A stretch of 58,048 nt of DNA from the NCBI RefSeq assembly GCF_000381745.1, contig NZ_KB906996.1, positions 1 to 58,048 of the forward strand. The letters run 5' to 3'. Position numbers and translations under genes: made by a program. Origin of the DNA: Psychromonas ossibalaenae ATCC BAA-1528 (GTDB taxonomy: Bacteria > Pseudomonadota > Gammaproteobacteria > Enterobacterales > Psychromonadaceae). The notes below the pieces were generated by a model, which saw only the letters and a program-made list of their open reading frames with translations, had not been told where the DNA came from and did no database searches. Below are positions 16,043 to 26,527 of this stretch, piece by piece (within the stretch, counting starts at the first letter, position 1; every line of letters begins with the position of its first letter).

Positions 16043-16843
16043 GTGTTAAAAATTTTTTATCTGGTGCTTTCTTTTTTTATTTCATCCGCATGTTTCGCAC
16101 AAACAATAGAGCTGGTGACTCTGCAGTACCCCCCCTACGAATATCAAGGTGAGTCAGAGGGGGAGGTTAAAGGTATTGTTGTTGATATCATTGAAGAAGT
16201 ATTTGAACGCTTAGATGTACCGATTAATATCAAGATATTACCCTGGGCAAGAGCCATCAGGTATATTGAAGAAGGCCAGGCTGATGCCATTTTTACTGCC
16301 TTTAAAAACCCGGCTCGAGAACAGTTTGCCGATTTCTCCCGCGAAATACTGATGCCTCAGACAATATCTTTGTTTGTCAGGGCCGATTCTAAAATAAAAT
16401 ATGACGGTAACCTGGCAAGTCTTTCCAACTACACCATCGGCGGTGTCAACAGTGTCAGTTACGGCACAACCTGGGATCAGGCAGTTAAAGACGGGGTAAT
16501 AACCAAACTGCAGTTAAGCAACAGCGGTGAGCAGAATATGAAAAAACTGCTGGCGGAACGCCTGCCGATAATTGTCAGCAATAAATACGGCGCCTATGAT
16601 ATTGCCGGAAAAATGAATCAGCTTGTTGATATTCGTGAATTGAAACCCGCACTGCAGAGTGTGCCCAGTTATATTGCTTTTTCTAAAAAACGTAATTTAA
16701 GCCGGCTGCGCGACAAATTTGATACAGTCCTAAGAGAGATGAAGCTTGACGGCAGCTATGAGCATATTATTAATGCTTATCTAGAACAGTCAGTCGAATT
16801 ATATCCGCATCATGCACAAATATCCGAATCAGCCAGCCGCTGA
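16043..16843 (+). CDS. Periplasmic solute-binding protein, family 3
   Basis: A 266-residue exported protein of the bacterial extracellular solute-binding family 3, normally the receptor of polar amino acid ABC importers. It uses a GTG start preceded by AAAGGA. The signal peptide ends near CFA-QT; the mature N terminus (LVTLQYPPYEYQGESEGEVKGIVVDIIEEVFERLDV) and ILPWARAIRYIEEGQADAIF are characteristic. No permease or ATPase gene is adjacent, so it is either an orphan or works with a distant transporter; many such orphans occur in marine gammaproteobacteria. Confidence 0.87.
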   Translation: MLKIFYLVLSFFISSACFAQTIELVTLQYPPYEYQGESEGEVKGIVVDIIEEVFERLDVPINIKILPWARAIRYIEEGQADAIFTAFKNPAREQFADFSREILMPQTISLFVRADSKIKYDGNLASLSNYTIGGVNSVSYGTTWDQAVKDGVITKLQLSNSGEQNMKKLLAERLPIIVSNKYGAYDIAGKMNQLVDIRELKPALQSVPSYIAFSKKRNLSRLRDKFDTVLREMKLDGSYEHIINAYLEQSVELYPHHAQISESASR

Positions 16844-16952
16844 AAAATTAACTATGCGGTGTAAATTCTGCACTTAGCAGCCGCCGCTTTGACTTGTGTT
16901 TGCGGTGCAGTTCTTTACAATGCTCTTATTATATTCAGCTAGGAAAAGATCC

Positions 16953-17123
16953 ATGAACAGAAAGAAAAAAATTAACAGCATTCTAAAAAAACGTGTTAAA
17001 CAGATGAATGCCAAAAAAAATCCTAGTCAGAAAGACAAGTATATTTCTAAAGCAGAACGTGCCAGATTAGAAGCCTTAGAAACGGCTCCAGAACAGCAGA
17101 ATGAAAGTCTGACGAGTGAATAA
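16953..17123 (+). CDS. DUF2986 family small basic protein
   Basis: A 56-residue protein starting at the ATG at 16953, preceded by AGGAAAAGATCC. The sequence MNRKKKINSILKKRVKQMNA then NPSQKDKYISKAERARLEAL matches the short, lysine-rich DUF2986 family found in Vibrio, Shewanella and relatives. Its function is unknown. The open frame extends upstream to 16896 but that part lacks the family's sequence. Confidence 0.8.
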   Translation: MNRKKKINSILKKRVKQMNAKKNPSQKDKYISKAERARLEALETAPEQQNESLTSE

Positions 17124-17197
17124 TCAGTATTTGTGCATAAATATTCCATCATTTACTCAAATTTTGTGCAAATAACAGTTCACTTTTAAGAACAACA

Positions 17198-17226
17198 TTG
17201 ATAGTCTACAAACACTTAAATTTATA
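17198..17226 (+). promoter_or_regulatory. Probable his operon promoter
   Basis: TTGATA (17198-17203) and TTTATA (17221-17226) are separated by 17 bp and lie just upstream of the hisL leader ORF. They fit a sigma-70 promoter with moderate matches in both hexamers. Confidence 0.5.
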
Positions 17227-17241
17227 GAGAATTAGCAAACC

Positions 17242-17292
17242 ATGAAAAAAGTTATCCTGAAAGCACTACATCACCATCATCATATCACCTAA
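17242..17292 (+). CDS. hisL: His operon leader peptide
   Basis: A 16-residue leader peptide, MKKVILKALHHHHHIT, with five consecutive histidine codons. Ribosome stalling at these codons when charged tRNA-His is scarce is the sensor of the his attenuator. It is followed by the alternative hairpins and terminator described separately, about 120 bp ahead of hisG. Confidence 0.95.
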   Translation: MKKVILKALHHHHHIT

Positions 17293-17387
17293 TCTTTCAG
17301 GATTTTATTCTTGGGAGATGTTTCATATTCTTCCAGTGGTTTGCACAAAATTTAACCCCCGGAAGGCTCACCTCCCGGGGGTTTTTT
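17254..17387 (+). terminator. His attenuator: pause hairpin, antiterminator and terminator
   Basis: ATCCTGAAAG (17254-17263) pairs perfectly with CTTTCAGGAT (17294-17303), forming the first hairpin across the His codons. The terminator is AACCCCCGGAAGG (17354-17366), loop CTCA, CCTCCCGGGGGTT (17371-17383), then six T. One A-C mismatch in the terminator stem leaves GGAAG able to pair instead with CTTCC near 17333-17337, a likely antiterminator. Confidence 0.88.
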
Positions 17388-17411
17388 AGTTTTTAAGACA
17401 AGGAAAATACA

Positions 17412-18308
17412 ATGCCAGAACAACGTTTAAGAATCGCAATACAAAAGAAAGGCCGTTTAAGTGACGACACGGTTAAATTATTAAAAGCCTGCGGCATTAA
17501 AGTAAATTTAAACACTCAGCGCTTAATTGCCCACAGTGAAAATATGCCTATCGATATTCTGCGTGTACGCGATGATGATATCCCGGGCTTAGTAATGGAC
17601 GGTGTGGTTGACCTTGGTTTTATCGGTCAGAACGTACTTGAAGAAGAGAGCATGATGCGTGCGGCAGCCGGTGAGCCGACTGCCCATAAAGTGGTTAAAG
17701 ATCTTGCTTTCGGCGGCTGTCGCTTCTCAATTGCAGTAGATAATGATTTTGATTATCAAGGGGTTGAGTCTCTTTCCAACCTGCGTATTGCAACAACTTA
17801 CATTCATATTCTGAAACGTTTCATGGAAGAAGCCAAGGTTCCTTACACTTCTTGTATGCTTACCGGCTCAGTAGAAGTTGCACCGCGTGCAGGTCTTGCA
17901 GATGCAATTTGTGACCTTGTTTCAACGGGCGCGACACTTGAAGCAAATGGTCTTAAAGAAGTAGAGGTTATCTACCGCTCTACTGCTGTATTAATGCAGC
18001 GTGATCAAGCTTTATCTGGTGACAAACAAGATTTAGTGAACCGACTTTTAACACGTATTGACGGCGTACAGACAGCTAAAGAATCTAAATACATCATGCT
18101 TAACGCACCAAAAGAAAACCTTGACGCGATTACCGACTTACTACCGGGTTCTGACCGTCCAACCGTCATGGCATTAGCCGGCAGCACAGATCATGTTGCC
18201 CTGCATGTAGTCAGCAAAGAAAACCTTTTCTGGGAAACAATGGAACAGCTGAAAGACCTGGGTGCAAACTCTATTTTAGTTTTACCAATTGAAAAAATGA
18301 TGGAGTAA
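17412..18308 (+). CDS. hisG: ATP phosphoribosyltransferase HisG (long form)
   Basis: HisG joins ATP and PRPP to give phosphoribosyl-ATP, the first and feedback-inhibited step of histidine synthesis. The 298-residue length is that of the long, hexameric form with a C-terminal regulatory domain (residues about 225-298) that binds histidine, so no HisZ is needed. The N-terminal [19 protein letters not shown] and the segment [18 protein letters not shown] (the PRPP-site region) are typical. First structural gene of the operon; AAGGAAAA precedes the ATG. Confidence 0.97.
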   Translation: MPEQRLRIAIQKKGRLSDDTVKLLKACGIKVNLNTQRLIAHSENMPIDILRVRDDDIPGLVMDGVVDLGFIGQNVLEEESMMRAAAGEPTAHKVVKDLAFGGCRFSIAVDNDFDYQGVESLSNLRIATTYIHILKRFMEEAKVPYTSCMLTGSVEVAPRAGLADAICDLVSTGATLEANGLKEVEVIYRSTAVLMQRDQALSGDKQDLVNRLLTRIDGVQTAKESKYIMLNAPKENLDAITDLLPGSDRPTVMALAGSTDHVALHVVSKENLFWETMEQLKDLGANSILVLPIEKMME

Positions 18309-18310
18309 TT

Positions 18311-19612
18311 ATGCAGTCAGGAATGCAGACGGTTAACTGGTCAGGCTTATCAAACGAGCAGCAGGTTTCATTACTTTCCCGACCTGCTATGGCAGATTCT
18401 TCAGCGCTGAGTAATACAGTCGCTGAAATCATATCCGCCATCCGCAGTGACGGTGATAAGGCCCTGCTTGATTACACTAAACGTTTTGATAAGTTAGAAG
18501 GTGAAACTTTCACCATTACTGAACAGGATATTAAGCAGGCGGAAACGCGCTTAGGTGATGAAATCAAAACCGCTATCACAACCGCTTATAACCAGGTGGT
18601 TAAGTTTCATACAGCGCAGGTTCAGGACATTATCACAGTTGAAACCATGCCCGGCGTTGTTTGTGAAATGCATACTCAAGCGATTGAGTCTGTCGGTCTG
18701 TATATTCCAGGCGGCAGTGCGCCGCTTCCTTCAACGGTTATTATGACCGGCGCACCGGCGCAGATTGCCGGCTGTGAGCGCATCGTTTTATGTTCACCGC
18801 CGCCGCTTGCCGATGAAATTTTATTTGCAGCCTCACTATGCGGCGTAAATGAAATTTACACAGTAGGAGGCGCACAAGCCGTTGCAGCACTGGCTTACGG
18901 TACAGAAACCATCGGCGCAGTTGATAAAATATTCGGCCCGGGCAACTCCTTTGTAACCGAAGCGAAACGTCAGGTTAGTAATGATTTTGCCGGTGCAGCC
19001 ATTGATATGCCGGCTGGTCCGTCAGAAGTATTAGTGATTGCCGATCAAGATGCAGATCCGGCATTTATTGCTGCTGACCTTTTATCACAGGCTGAACACG
19101 GTCATGATTCGCAGTCAATTTTAGTCACACCGAGTCAGCAGGTTGCCGAGCAGACTGCTGTTGAAATCAGTAAGCAGCTGGCTGTGTTAGAACGCCGTGA
19201 AATTGCTGAAAAAGCACTGGCACACAGCGTAAGCATTGTTTGTGAAGATATTACTCAGGCAGTGGAGATTTCCAACCGCTACGCACCTGAACATCTTATT
19301 GTGCAGACTAACGCGCCGCGCGCCCTGCAGCCGTTACTTAAGAATGCCGGCTCAATCTTCTTAGGTGCCTGGACGCCGGAATCTGTCGGTGATTACGCCA
19401 GCGGTACAAACCATGTATTACCGACTTACGGTTATACACGTACCTATTCAAGCTTAGGTTTAGCAGACTTTAGCAAGCGTTACACAGTACAGGAACTAAG
19501 TGCTGACGGACTGCGTAATTTGGCGCCGACAGTAACCTGTCTTGCAGACGCCGAAGGCTTAACTGCACATAAACGAGCGGTCACTATCCGTATGGATAAA
19601 TTGAATAAGTAG
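18311..19612 (+). CDS. hisD: Histidinol dehydrogenase
   Basis: HisD performs the last two steps, oxidising L-histidinol to L-histidine with two NAD+ and a bound zinc. The 433-residue protein has GGSAPLPSTVIMTGAPAQIAGC, the NAD-binding/Zn-site segment KIFGPGNSFVTEAKRQV, AEHGHDSQSILVT with zinc ligands, and YAPEHLIVQT with the catalytic Glu-His pair. It starts 2 bp after hisG. Confidence 0.97.
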   Translation: MQSGMQTVNWSGLSNEQQVSLLSRPAMADSSALSNTVAEIISAIRSDGDKALLDYTKRFDKLEGETFTITEQDIKQAETRLGDEIKTAITTAYNQVVKFHTAQVQDIITVETMPGVVCEMHTQAIESVGLYIPGGSAPLPSTVIMTGAPAQIAGCERIVLCSPPPLADEILFAASLCGVNEIYTVGGAQAVAALAYGTETIGAVDKIFGPGNSFVTEAKRQVSNDFAGAAIDMPAGPSEVLVIADQDADPAFIAADLLSQAEHGHDSQSILVTPSQQVAEQTAVEISKQLAVLERREIAEKALAHSVSIVCEDITQAVEISNRYAPEHLIVQTNAPRALQPLLKNAGSIFLGAWTPESVGDYASGTNHVLPTYGYTRTYSSLGLADFSKRYTVQELSADGLRNLAPTVTCLADAEGLTAHKRAVTIRMDKLNK

Positions 19613-19668
19613 ATTATTAACGGGGCTAAAATCTGCGCCCCGCATTCAAGCTAGGGAAATAGAAAGAC

Positions 19669-20739
19669 ATGAGTGACATCAAACACCTCGCCCGAGAAAC
19701 GGTGCAAGCATTAACCCCTTATCTTTCTGCTCGTCGTATCGGCGGAACGGGTGAAGTCTGGTTAAATGCCAACGAATCCCCAGACTGTAATGAGTACCAG
19801 CTCGACTCAAGTAACCTCAACCGTTATCCGGAGTTCCAGCCTCCGGCATTAATCAATGCTTACGCACAATATGCCGGCCTGGACAACAGCCAGGTACTGA
19901 CTACACGCGGCGCTGATGAAAGCATTGAAATTCTTATCCGCACTTTTTGTGAACCGGGTACAGACAGCATCTTAATCTGCCCGCCGACTTACGGTATGTA
20001 TGCAATCAGTGCAGAAACCTGCGGCGTGGAAATTGAAGAAGCTGCACTGGACAGTAACTTTAATGTTGATTATCAGGCGGTCAGCAGAGCGGTAAACAGA
20101 GAAGGCGGCAGAGTTAAAATTGTTTTCTTATGCGCGCCTAACAACCCCACCGGTAATATGCTCGATAAACAAAAGTTAGTTGAGCTGTTAGAGGCGACTA
20201 AAGGTAAAGCACTCATTGTTGCCGACGAAGCTTATATTGAATTCTGCCCGGAGCTCACTCAGGCCGATTTAATTGCCCTGCATGAAAATCTAGTTATCAC
20301 CCGAACCTTATCCAAAGCTTTTGCTTTGGCGTCAATCCGCTGCGGTTTTACCCTGGCGCAGGCAAGCGTGATTGAAATGCTGTCAAAAGTGATTGCACCG
20401 TATCCAGTACCGGATCCTATTGCGCAGATCGCAACACAGGCTTTATCAGCAGAAGGTTTAAAAATCATGCGCGAGCGTGTGACAATATTAAATAACAACC
20501 GCGCACTGCTTAAAGAGCAGATGCAGCAGCTGCCCTGCGTAAAAGAGGTATTTCCGGCAACCGGTAATTATCTGCTGGTACGCTTTGAAGATTCGGCAAA
20601 AGTCTTTCAGGCCTTTGCTGAAGACGGCATTATTATGCGCGACTTTGCAAATAAACCTCGTTTAGAAAACTGTATTCGTATCACCATCGGCTCAAAAGCT
20701 GAAATGGAATCAACTTTAACCACTTTAAATTCGCTGTAG
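19669..20739 (+). CDS. hisC: Histidinol-phosphate aminotransferase
   Basis: A PLP enzyme that transaminates imidazole acetol phosphate with glutamate. The 356-residue protein shows NANESP near the N terminus, [34 protein letters not shown] and the PLP-lysine motif [17 protein letters not shown] (Lys near residue 212). It follows hisD after 56 bp, the largest gap between structural genes apart from the hisA-hisF junction. Confidence 0.96.
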   Translation: MSDIKHLARETVQALTPYLSARRIGGTGEVWLNANESPDCNEYQLDSSNLNRYPEFQPPALINAYAQYAGLDNSQVLTTRGADESIEILIRTFCEPGTDSILICPPTYGMYAISAETCGVEIEEAALDSNFNVDYQAVSRAVNREGGRVKIVFLCAPNNPTGNMLDKQKLVELLEATKGKALIVADEAYIEFCPELTQADLIALHENLVITRTLSKAFALASIRCGFTLAQASVIEMLSKVIAPYPVPDPIAQIATQALSAEGLKIMRERVTILNNNRALLKEQMQQLPCVKEVFPATGNYLLVRFEDSAKVFQAFAEDGIIMRDFANKPRLENCIRITIGSKAEMESTLTTLNSL

Positions 20740-20749
20740 GGAACAAATA

Positions 20750-21816
20750 ATGAGTAAACAAAAATTTCTATTCATCGACCGTGACGGAACGTTAATTGAT
20801 GAGCCGATCAGTGATAAGCAGGTAGATAGTTTAGAGAAACTAAAGTTTGAAGCAGATGTTATTCCCAGCTTATTAACACTTCAGGATGCCGGATATATTC
20901 TGGTTATCGTATCTAATCAGGATGGTTTAGGCACAGACAGCTACCCGCAGTCAGACTTCGATATTCCACAGAATAAAATGATGGAAATCTTTGCCTCACA
21001 GGGCGTAAAATTTGAAGCTACTCTGCTTTGCCCGCATTTCCCGGAAGATAACTGCAGCTGCCGTAAGCCGCATTTAGGCATGGTCAGCGAGTACCTGAAA
21101 TCTGGACGCATCGACTTTGCAGAGTCTTATGTGATCGGCGACCGTCATACCGATATCGGTCTTGCAGACAATATGGGCATCAGCGGTATTCTATATAACA
21201 AAGAAACACTGGGCTGGAAGCAGATTGTTAAGCAGCTGACCACTAAAGGACGCATTGCCTCAGTTACCCGTACCACTAAAGAAACCGACATAAATGTATT
21301 TGTTGATTTAGATACAACGGGCGAAAACAGCATCGATACCGGCATGGGTTTCTTTGATCACATGTTAGATCAGATTGCCACGCACGGCGGTTTCCAGATG
21401 AATGTTGCTGTTAAAGGCGATCTGCATATTGACGATCACCACAGCGTTGAAGATACCGCTCTGGCACTTGGCGAAGCATTAAACAAAGCACTTGGTGACA
21501 AACGCGGCATCGGCCGCTTCGGTTTTGTTCTGCCGATGGACGAAACTAAAGCCAGCTGTACACTGGATCTGTCCGGCCGTCCGTACCTTAAATTTAAAGC
21601 GGACTTCCCGCGTGAATTAGTGGGAACTATGTCAACGGAAATGGTTGAGCATTTCTTCTACTCGCTTGCACAGTCAATGGGGGCAACACTGCACCTGGAA
21701 GTTGAAAACGGTAATGCGCACCATATGGTTGAAGGCTTATTTAAAACATTCGGCCGTACGCTGCGTCAAAGTATTCAAATTGTCGGTACCGACTTACCTT
21801 CGAGTAAAGGTGTTTT

Positions 21817-21820
<4 letters not shown>
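20750..21820 (+). CDS. hisB: Bifunctional histidinol-phosphatase / IGP dehydratase
   Basis: A 356-residue two-domain enzyme. Residues 1-165 are the HAD-type histidinol-phosphate phosphatase ([12 protein letters not shown] with the nucleophile Asp; zinc-binding [14 protein letters not shown] near 92-105; [14 protein letters not shown]). Residues 166-356 are imidazoleglycerol-phosphate dehydratase ([45 protein letters not shown]), with metal-binding histidines. This fusion is characteristic of enterobacteria-like operons. It overlaps hisH by 4 bp. Confidence 0.97.
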
Positions 21821-23320
<1,500 letters not shown>

Positions 23321-23344
<24 letters not shown>

Positions 23345-24094
23345 TGCTTGGATGTCAAAGACGGTCAAGTAGTAAAGGGTGTACAATTTCGTAACCATGA
23401 AATCGTCGGTGATATTGTCCCCCTGGCTAAACGCTACGCTTCCGAGGGCGCAGACGAGCTGGTTTTTTACGATATCACCGCAAGCTCTGATGACCGGGTG
23501 GTAGATAAAAGCTGGGTAAGCCGCGTTGCAGAAGTGATTGATATTCCGTTCTGTGTTGCCGGCGGCATTAAAACTGAAGAAGACGCGCGCCGTATTTTAG
23601 AATTCGGCGCCGATAAAGTATCAATCAACAGCCCGGCGCTTGCAGATCCGAGTCTCATTAACCGGCTTAGTGAAAAATTCGGCGTGCAGTGTATTGTTAT
23701 CGGTATCGACTCTTACTTTGATGAACAGACGGGCCAGCACCAGGTAAAACAGTTTACCGGCTGCGAAGATGCAACACGCACCACTAACTGGAACACCTTT
23801 GACTGGATCAAAGAGGTACAGTCACGCGGTGCTGGTGAAATCGTACTAAATGTAATGAATCAGGACGGTGTCCGCTGCGGTTACGATATCGAACAGTTAA
23901 GTCAGGCGCGTGCCGTTTGTAATGTGCCTTTGATCGCCTCCGGCGGCGCGGGTGAGATGGAGCATTTTGCTGATGTATTTAATACAGCAGATGTAGACGG
24001 TGCATTAGCCGCCAGCGTATTCCACAAACAGATAATTAATATTGGCGAGCTCAAAGCTTACCTTAAAACACAACAGGTAGAGATTAGATTATGA
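23321..24094 (+). CDS. hisF: Imidazole glycerol phosphate synthase, cyclase subunit
   Basis: A 257-residue TIM barrel that, with HisH, makes imidazole glycerol phosphate and AICAR from PRFAR. It has [19 protein letters not shown] with the catalytic Asp near residue 11, [43 protein letters not shown] and [16 protein letters not shown]. The ATG at 23321 has a modest GGAG in place and sits 165 bp after hisA, unlike the overlap usual in related operons, because of the duplicated start regions. It overlaps hisIE by 4 bp. Confidence 0.97.
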
Positions 24095-24720
24095 GTCAGA
24101 CACTAATGAATGAAGAGCAGCTTAACAGCTTAGACTGGGCAAAAGTCGATAACCTGATGCCGGTTGTTGTGCAGAATCGCACCTCAGGTAAAGTGTTAAT
24201 GCTTGGATATGTAAATCAGGAGTCACTGGCGGCCACACTTGAGTCCGGTAAAATGACTTTTTTCAGCCGTACTAAACAGCGTTTATGGTGTAAAGGTGAA
24301 GAGTCGGGTAATTTTTTAAACGTACTAGAAATCAGTACCGACTGCGATAACGATACGCTGCTGGCAATTGTTGAGCCTGTTGGTCCAACTTGCCACCTAG
24401 GCACTGAAAGCTGCTTTAAAGGTGAACTGCAGCCGGCATTAACTTTTATTGCTGACCTTGAACAGGTAATTGCAAGCCGTAAAGGTGCAGATCCAGAAAG
24501 CAGCTACACAGCAAGCTTATACGCTCGCGGCACTAAACGCATCTCGCAAAAAGTGGGTGAAGAAGGCGTTGAAGTAGCACTGGCGGCTATGGCTAAAGAT
24601 ATGGATGAGCTGACCTGCGAAAGTGCTGACTTGTTATATCACCTGACCGTATTACTACAGAATGAAGGTCTTCAGCTGTCAGATATCGCAGCTAAACTGC
24701 AGGAACGTCATAGTAAATAA
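24091..24720 (+). CDS. hisI: Bifunctional PRA-CH / PRA-PH HisIE
   Basis: A 209-residue fusion for steps 2 and 3 of the pathway. Residues about 20-115 are phosphoribosyl-AMP cyclohydrolase ([20 protein letters not shown]; zinc/magnesium site DCDNDTLL and CHLGTESCF). Residues about 120-209 are phosphoribosyl-ATP pyrophosphatase ([19 protein letters not shown] with acidic metal ligands). It is the last gene of hisGDCBHAF(IE), the E. coli order. Confidence 0.96.
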   Translation: MSQTLMNEEQLNSLDWAKVDNLMPVVVQNRTSGKVLMLGYVNQESLAATLESGKMTFFSRTKQRLWCKGEESGNFLNVLEISTDCDNDTLLAIVEPVGPTCHLGTESCFKGELQPALTFIADLEQVIASRKGADPESSYTASLYARGTKRISQKVGEEGVEVALAAMAKDMDELTCESADLLYHLTVLLQNEGLQLSDIAAKLQERHSK

Positions 24721-24743
24721 ACGAAGGTTTATTTACCAGACAG

Positions 24744-24775
24744 AAAAAAGGTGAGCATTTAGCTCACCTTTTTTA
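24744..24775. terminator. Bidirectional terminator between hisI and rhlE
   Basis: AAAAAAGGTGAGC-ATTTA-GCTCACCTTTTTT forms a perfect stem flanked by A and T runs, so it can end both the his operon and the convergent rhlE transcript. Confidence 0.92.
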
Positions 24776-24781
24776 TTTTCA

Positions 24782-26011
24782 TTAAGAGCGGCTTTTAGCC
24801 GGCTTTCTTCGTGTATTACGACGGTTTGATGATTTAGCATTTTTAGGGGCATGACCAGCATCAGAAGCCGGCACTTCTAATTTAGGCTGAAAACCTTCAA
24901 TCTCTTTGCGGGTAATAAACTCACCCAGACGCTTTTCAATAGCACAAAGGTTTCTAAAGTCATCTCGAGAAACAAAGGAAATCGCTTCACCAACAGCTCC
25001 TGCACGGCCGGTACGGCCGATTCGATGAACATAATCATCGGCTTCATCGGGCAGATCGTAGTTAACCACACGGGTAAGGGAGTCAATATCAATACCACGG
25101 GCGGCAATACCCGTCGCTACCATAAACTTAAGCTCGCCTGCTTTAAAATCTTCTAACAACTGCGCACGTACCGCCTGACTTCTGCCGCTGTGAATGGCTT
25201 CCGCTTTAATACCGCGTTTTTCCAACTGGCTAACCAGCTTAGCGGCACCACGTTTCGTTTCAATAAAAATAAGTGCCTGATCCCATTTATTTTCTGTGAT
25301 TAAAAAGCTCAGCAATGCAGATTTAGTATCTTTATCCACCGTGATTAACCATTGCTCAATCTTCGGGGTTGCAGTACTGTCCGGCCTAATCGCAATTTCA
25401 ACGGCGTTTTCAATCGCCGTTCTTGCTAAAAAACGTACCTGCTGAGAAAGCGTGGCAGAAAACAGCAGGTTCTGTCTTTTCTCCGGCAGGCGCTCCACAA
25501 TTTTATTAATGTCTGCAATAAAGCCCATATCCAGCATTCGATCGGCTTCATCCAGCACCAGGACTTCCAGCTCATCAAAATGTATCGCTCTACGAGTATA
25601 CATATCCAGTAGTCTGCCCGGGGTCGCAACCAGAATATCAACACCTTCTATCAGGCGCTCTTTCTGCGGCTCTGCATCAACACCGCCGTACATCGCCATT
25701 GAAGTAAGGTGTAGATGCTTACCGTACAATGCAATATTAGCCTCAACCTGTATTGCCAGCTCGCGAGTCGGGGTTAGAATAAGTGCACGAATACGCTTGG
25801 CACGTACAGCAGGCGCATCCATAAGATTTTGTAATATAGGCAGTACAAAACTCGCCGTTTTGCCGGTACCGGTCTGCGCGGCCGCAATAAGGTCTTTACC
25901 CGCTAGGATAACTGGAATAGCCTTGTGTTGAATAGGCGTAGGGGTCTCATAGCCTTGTTCGGCTACAGCTTTTGCAATCGGATCGCTTAATCCAAGCTTG
26001 GAAAATGGCAT
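24782..26011 (-). CDS. rhlE: DEAD-box ATP-dependent RNA helicase, RhlE-like
   Basis: A 409-residue RNA helicase. Motifs in order: Q motif GYETPTPIQ, Walker A AAQTGTGKTASF (about 47-58), PTRELA, TPGR, DEAD (VLDEADRMLDMGF, about 150), SAT, and HRIGRTGRAG (about 330). The short basic tail (SNRRNTRRKPAKSRS) is as in RhlE-type proteins, which act in ribosome assembly and RNA turnover. RhlE is preferred to SrmB or DeaD on length and motif context, but subfamily assignment is less certain than the helicase call. Confidence 0.9.
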   Translation of the reverse strand: MPFSKLGLSDPIAKAVAEQGYETPTPIQHKAIPVILAGKDLIAAAQTGTGKTASFVLPILQNLMDAPAVRAKRIRALILTPTRELAIQVEANIALYGKHLHLTSMAMYGGVDAEPQKERLIEGVDILVATPGRLLDMYTRRAIHFDELEVLVLDEADRMLDMGFIADINKIVERLPEKRQNLLFSATLSQQVRFLARTAIENAVEIAIRPDSTATPKIEQWLITVDKDTKSALLSFLITENKWDQALIFIETKRGAAKLVSQLEKRGIKAEAIHSGRSQAVRAQLLEDFKAGELKFMVATGIAARGIDIDSLTRVVNYDLPDEADDYVHRIGRTGRAGAVGEAISFVSRDDFRNLCAIEKRLGEFITRKEIEGFQPKLEVPASDAGHAPKNAKSSNRRNTRRKPAKSRS

Positions 26012-26159
26012 TTGCTGTCTCAGGTATATAATAAATAAACAAACTGTTAGGGCTTGAAAGCTGTAACAGAAAAATATGGGCGACTATTCTAACACGAAGG
26101 AGCTGTGGAGGCAGAATTAATAAGGCAAGATATTTGCGTCTTTAAAAAATGCAGATAAT

Positions 26160-26191
26160 AAAAAATCCGCCAATTTACAAGGCGGATTTTT
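26160..26191 (-). terminator. Terminator downstream of the chitinase gene
   Basis: AAAAATCCGCC-AATTTACAA-GGCGGATTTTT is a strong hairpin with A/T runs on both sides. It can end the minus-strand chitinase transcript after it crosses the repeat element at 26206-26469. Confidence 0.75.
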
Positions 26192-26205
26192 ATTAACAAC
26201 AAGTT

Positions 26206-26469
26206 TATACCCGTTATCATTCAAGATGCAAAAATCAGCAAGTCGTGAGGTGGACATATTCTAGGCGTGAAGGTGAAGATCTAACGGGTTAAATCGAGAC
26301 TTCACAACAACGAAGATGTTTGCCTCACGGCTTGCCCCGTGGGTCGCCAGCTCGAAACCAATACTGTGTTGCAACATTCGATAAGGACTAGCCATTATCA
26401 TCATGTTTCGCCTTATCTTGGTGTCCGAGCTGGCGACTGATAAATGCATTTTGATTGGTAACGGGTATA
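26206..26469. mobile_element. MITE-like palindromic element, second copy of the rdhB-end family
   Basis: The 264-bp element is bounded by inverted repeats: TATACCCGTTATCATTCAAG... on the left and, from the other strand, TATACCCGTTACCAATCAAA... on the right. The inner core 26343-26437 runs from GTCGCCAGCTCG to CGAGCTGGCGAC and aligns along its length with the reverse complement of 9682-9777 (shared GTTGCAAC, CGCCTT, TCCGAGCT). It has no transposase. An open frame inside it (26261-26449) is a by-product. With the terminator it fills most of the gap 26012-26527; the rest shows nothing. Confidence 0.82.
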
Positions 26470-26527
26470 TGCATTACAGCATTATCTGCAGTGTTCCCCC
26501 GTACTGCAGATAATGACTGTTAAACGG

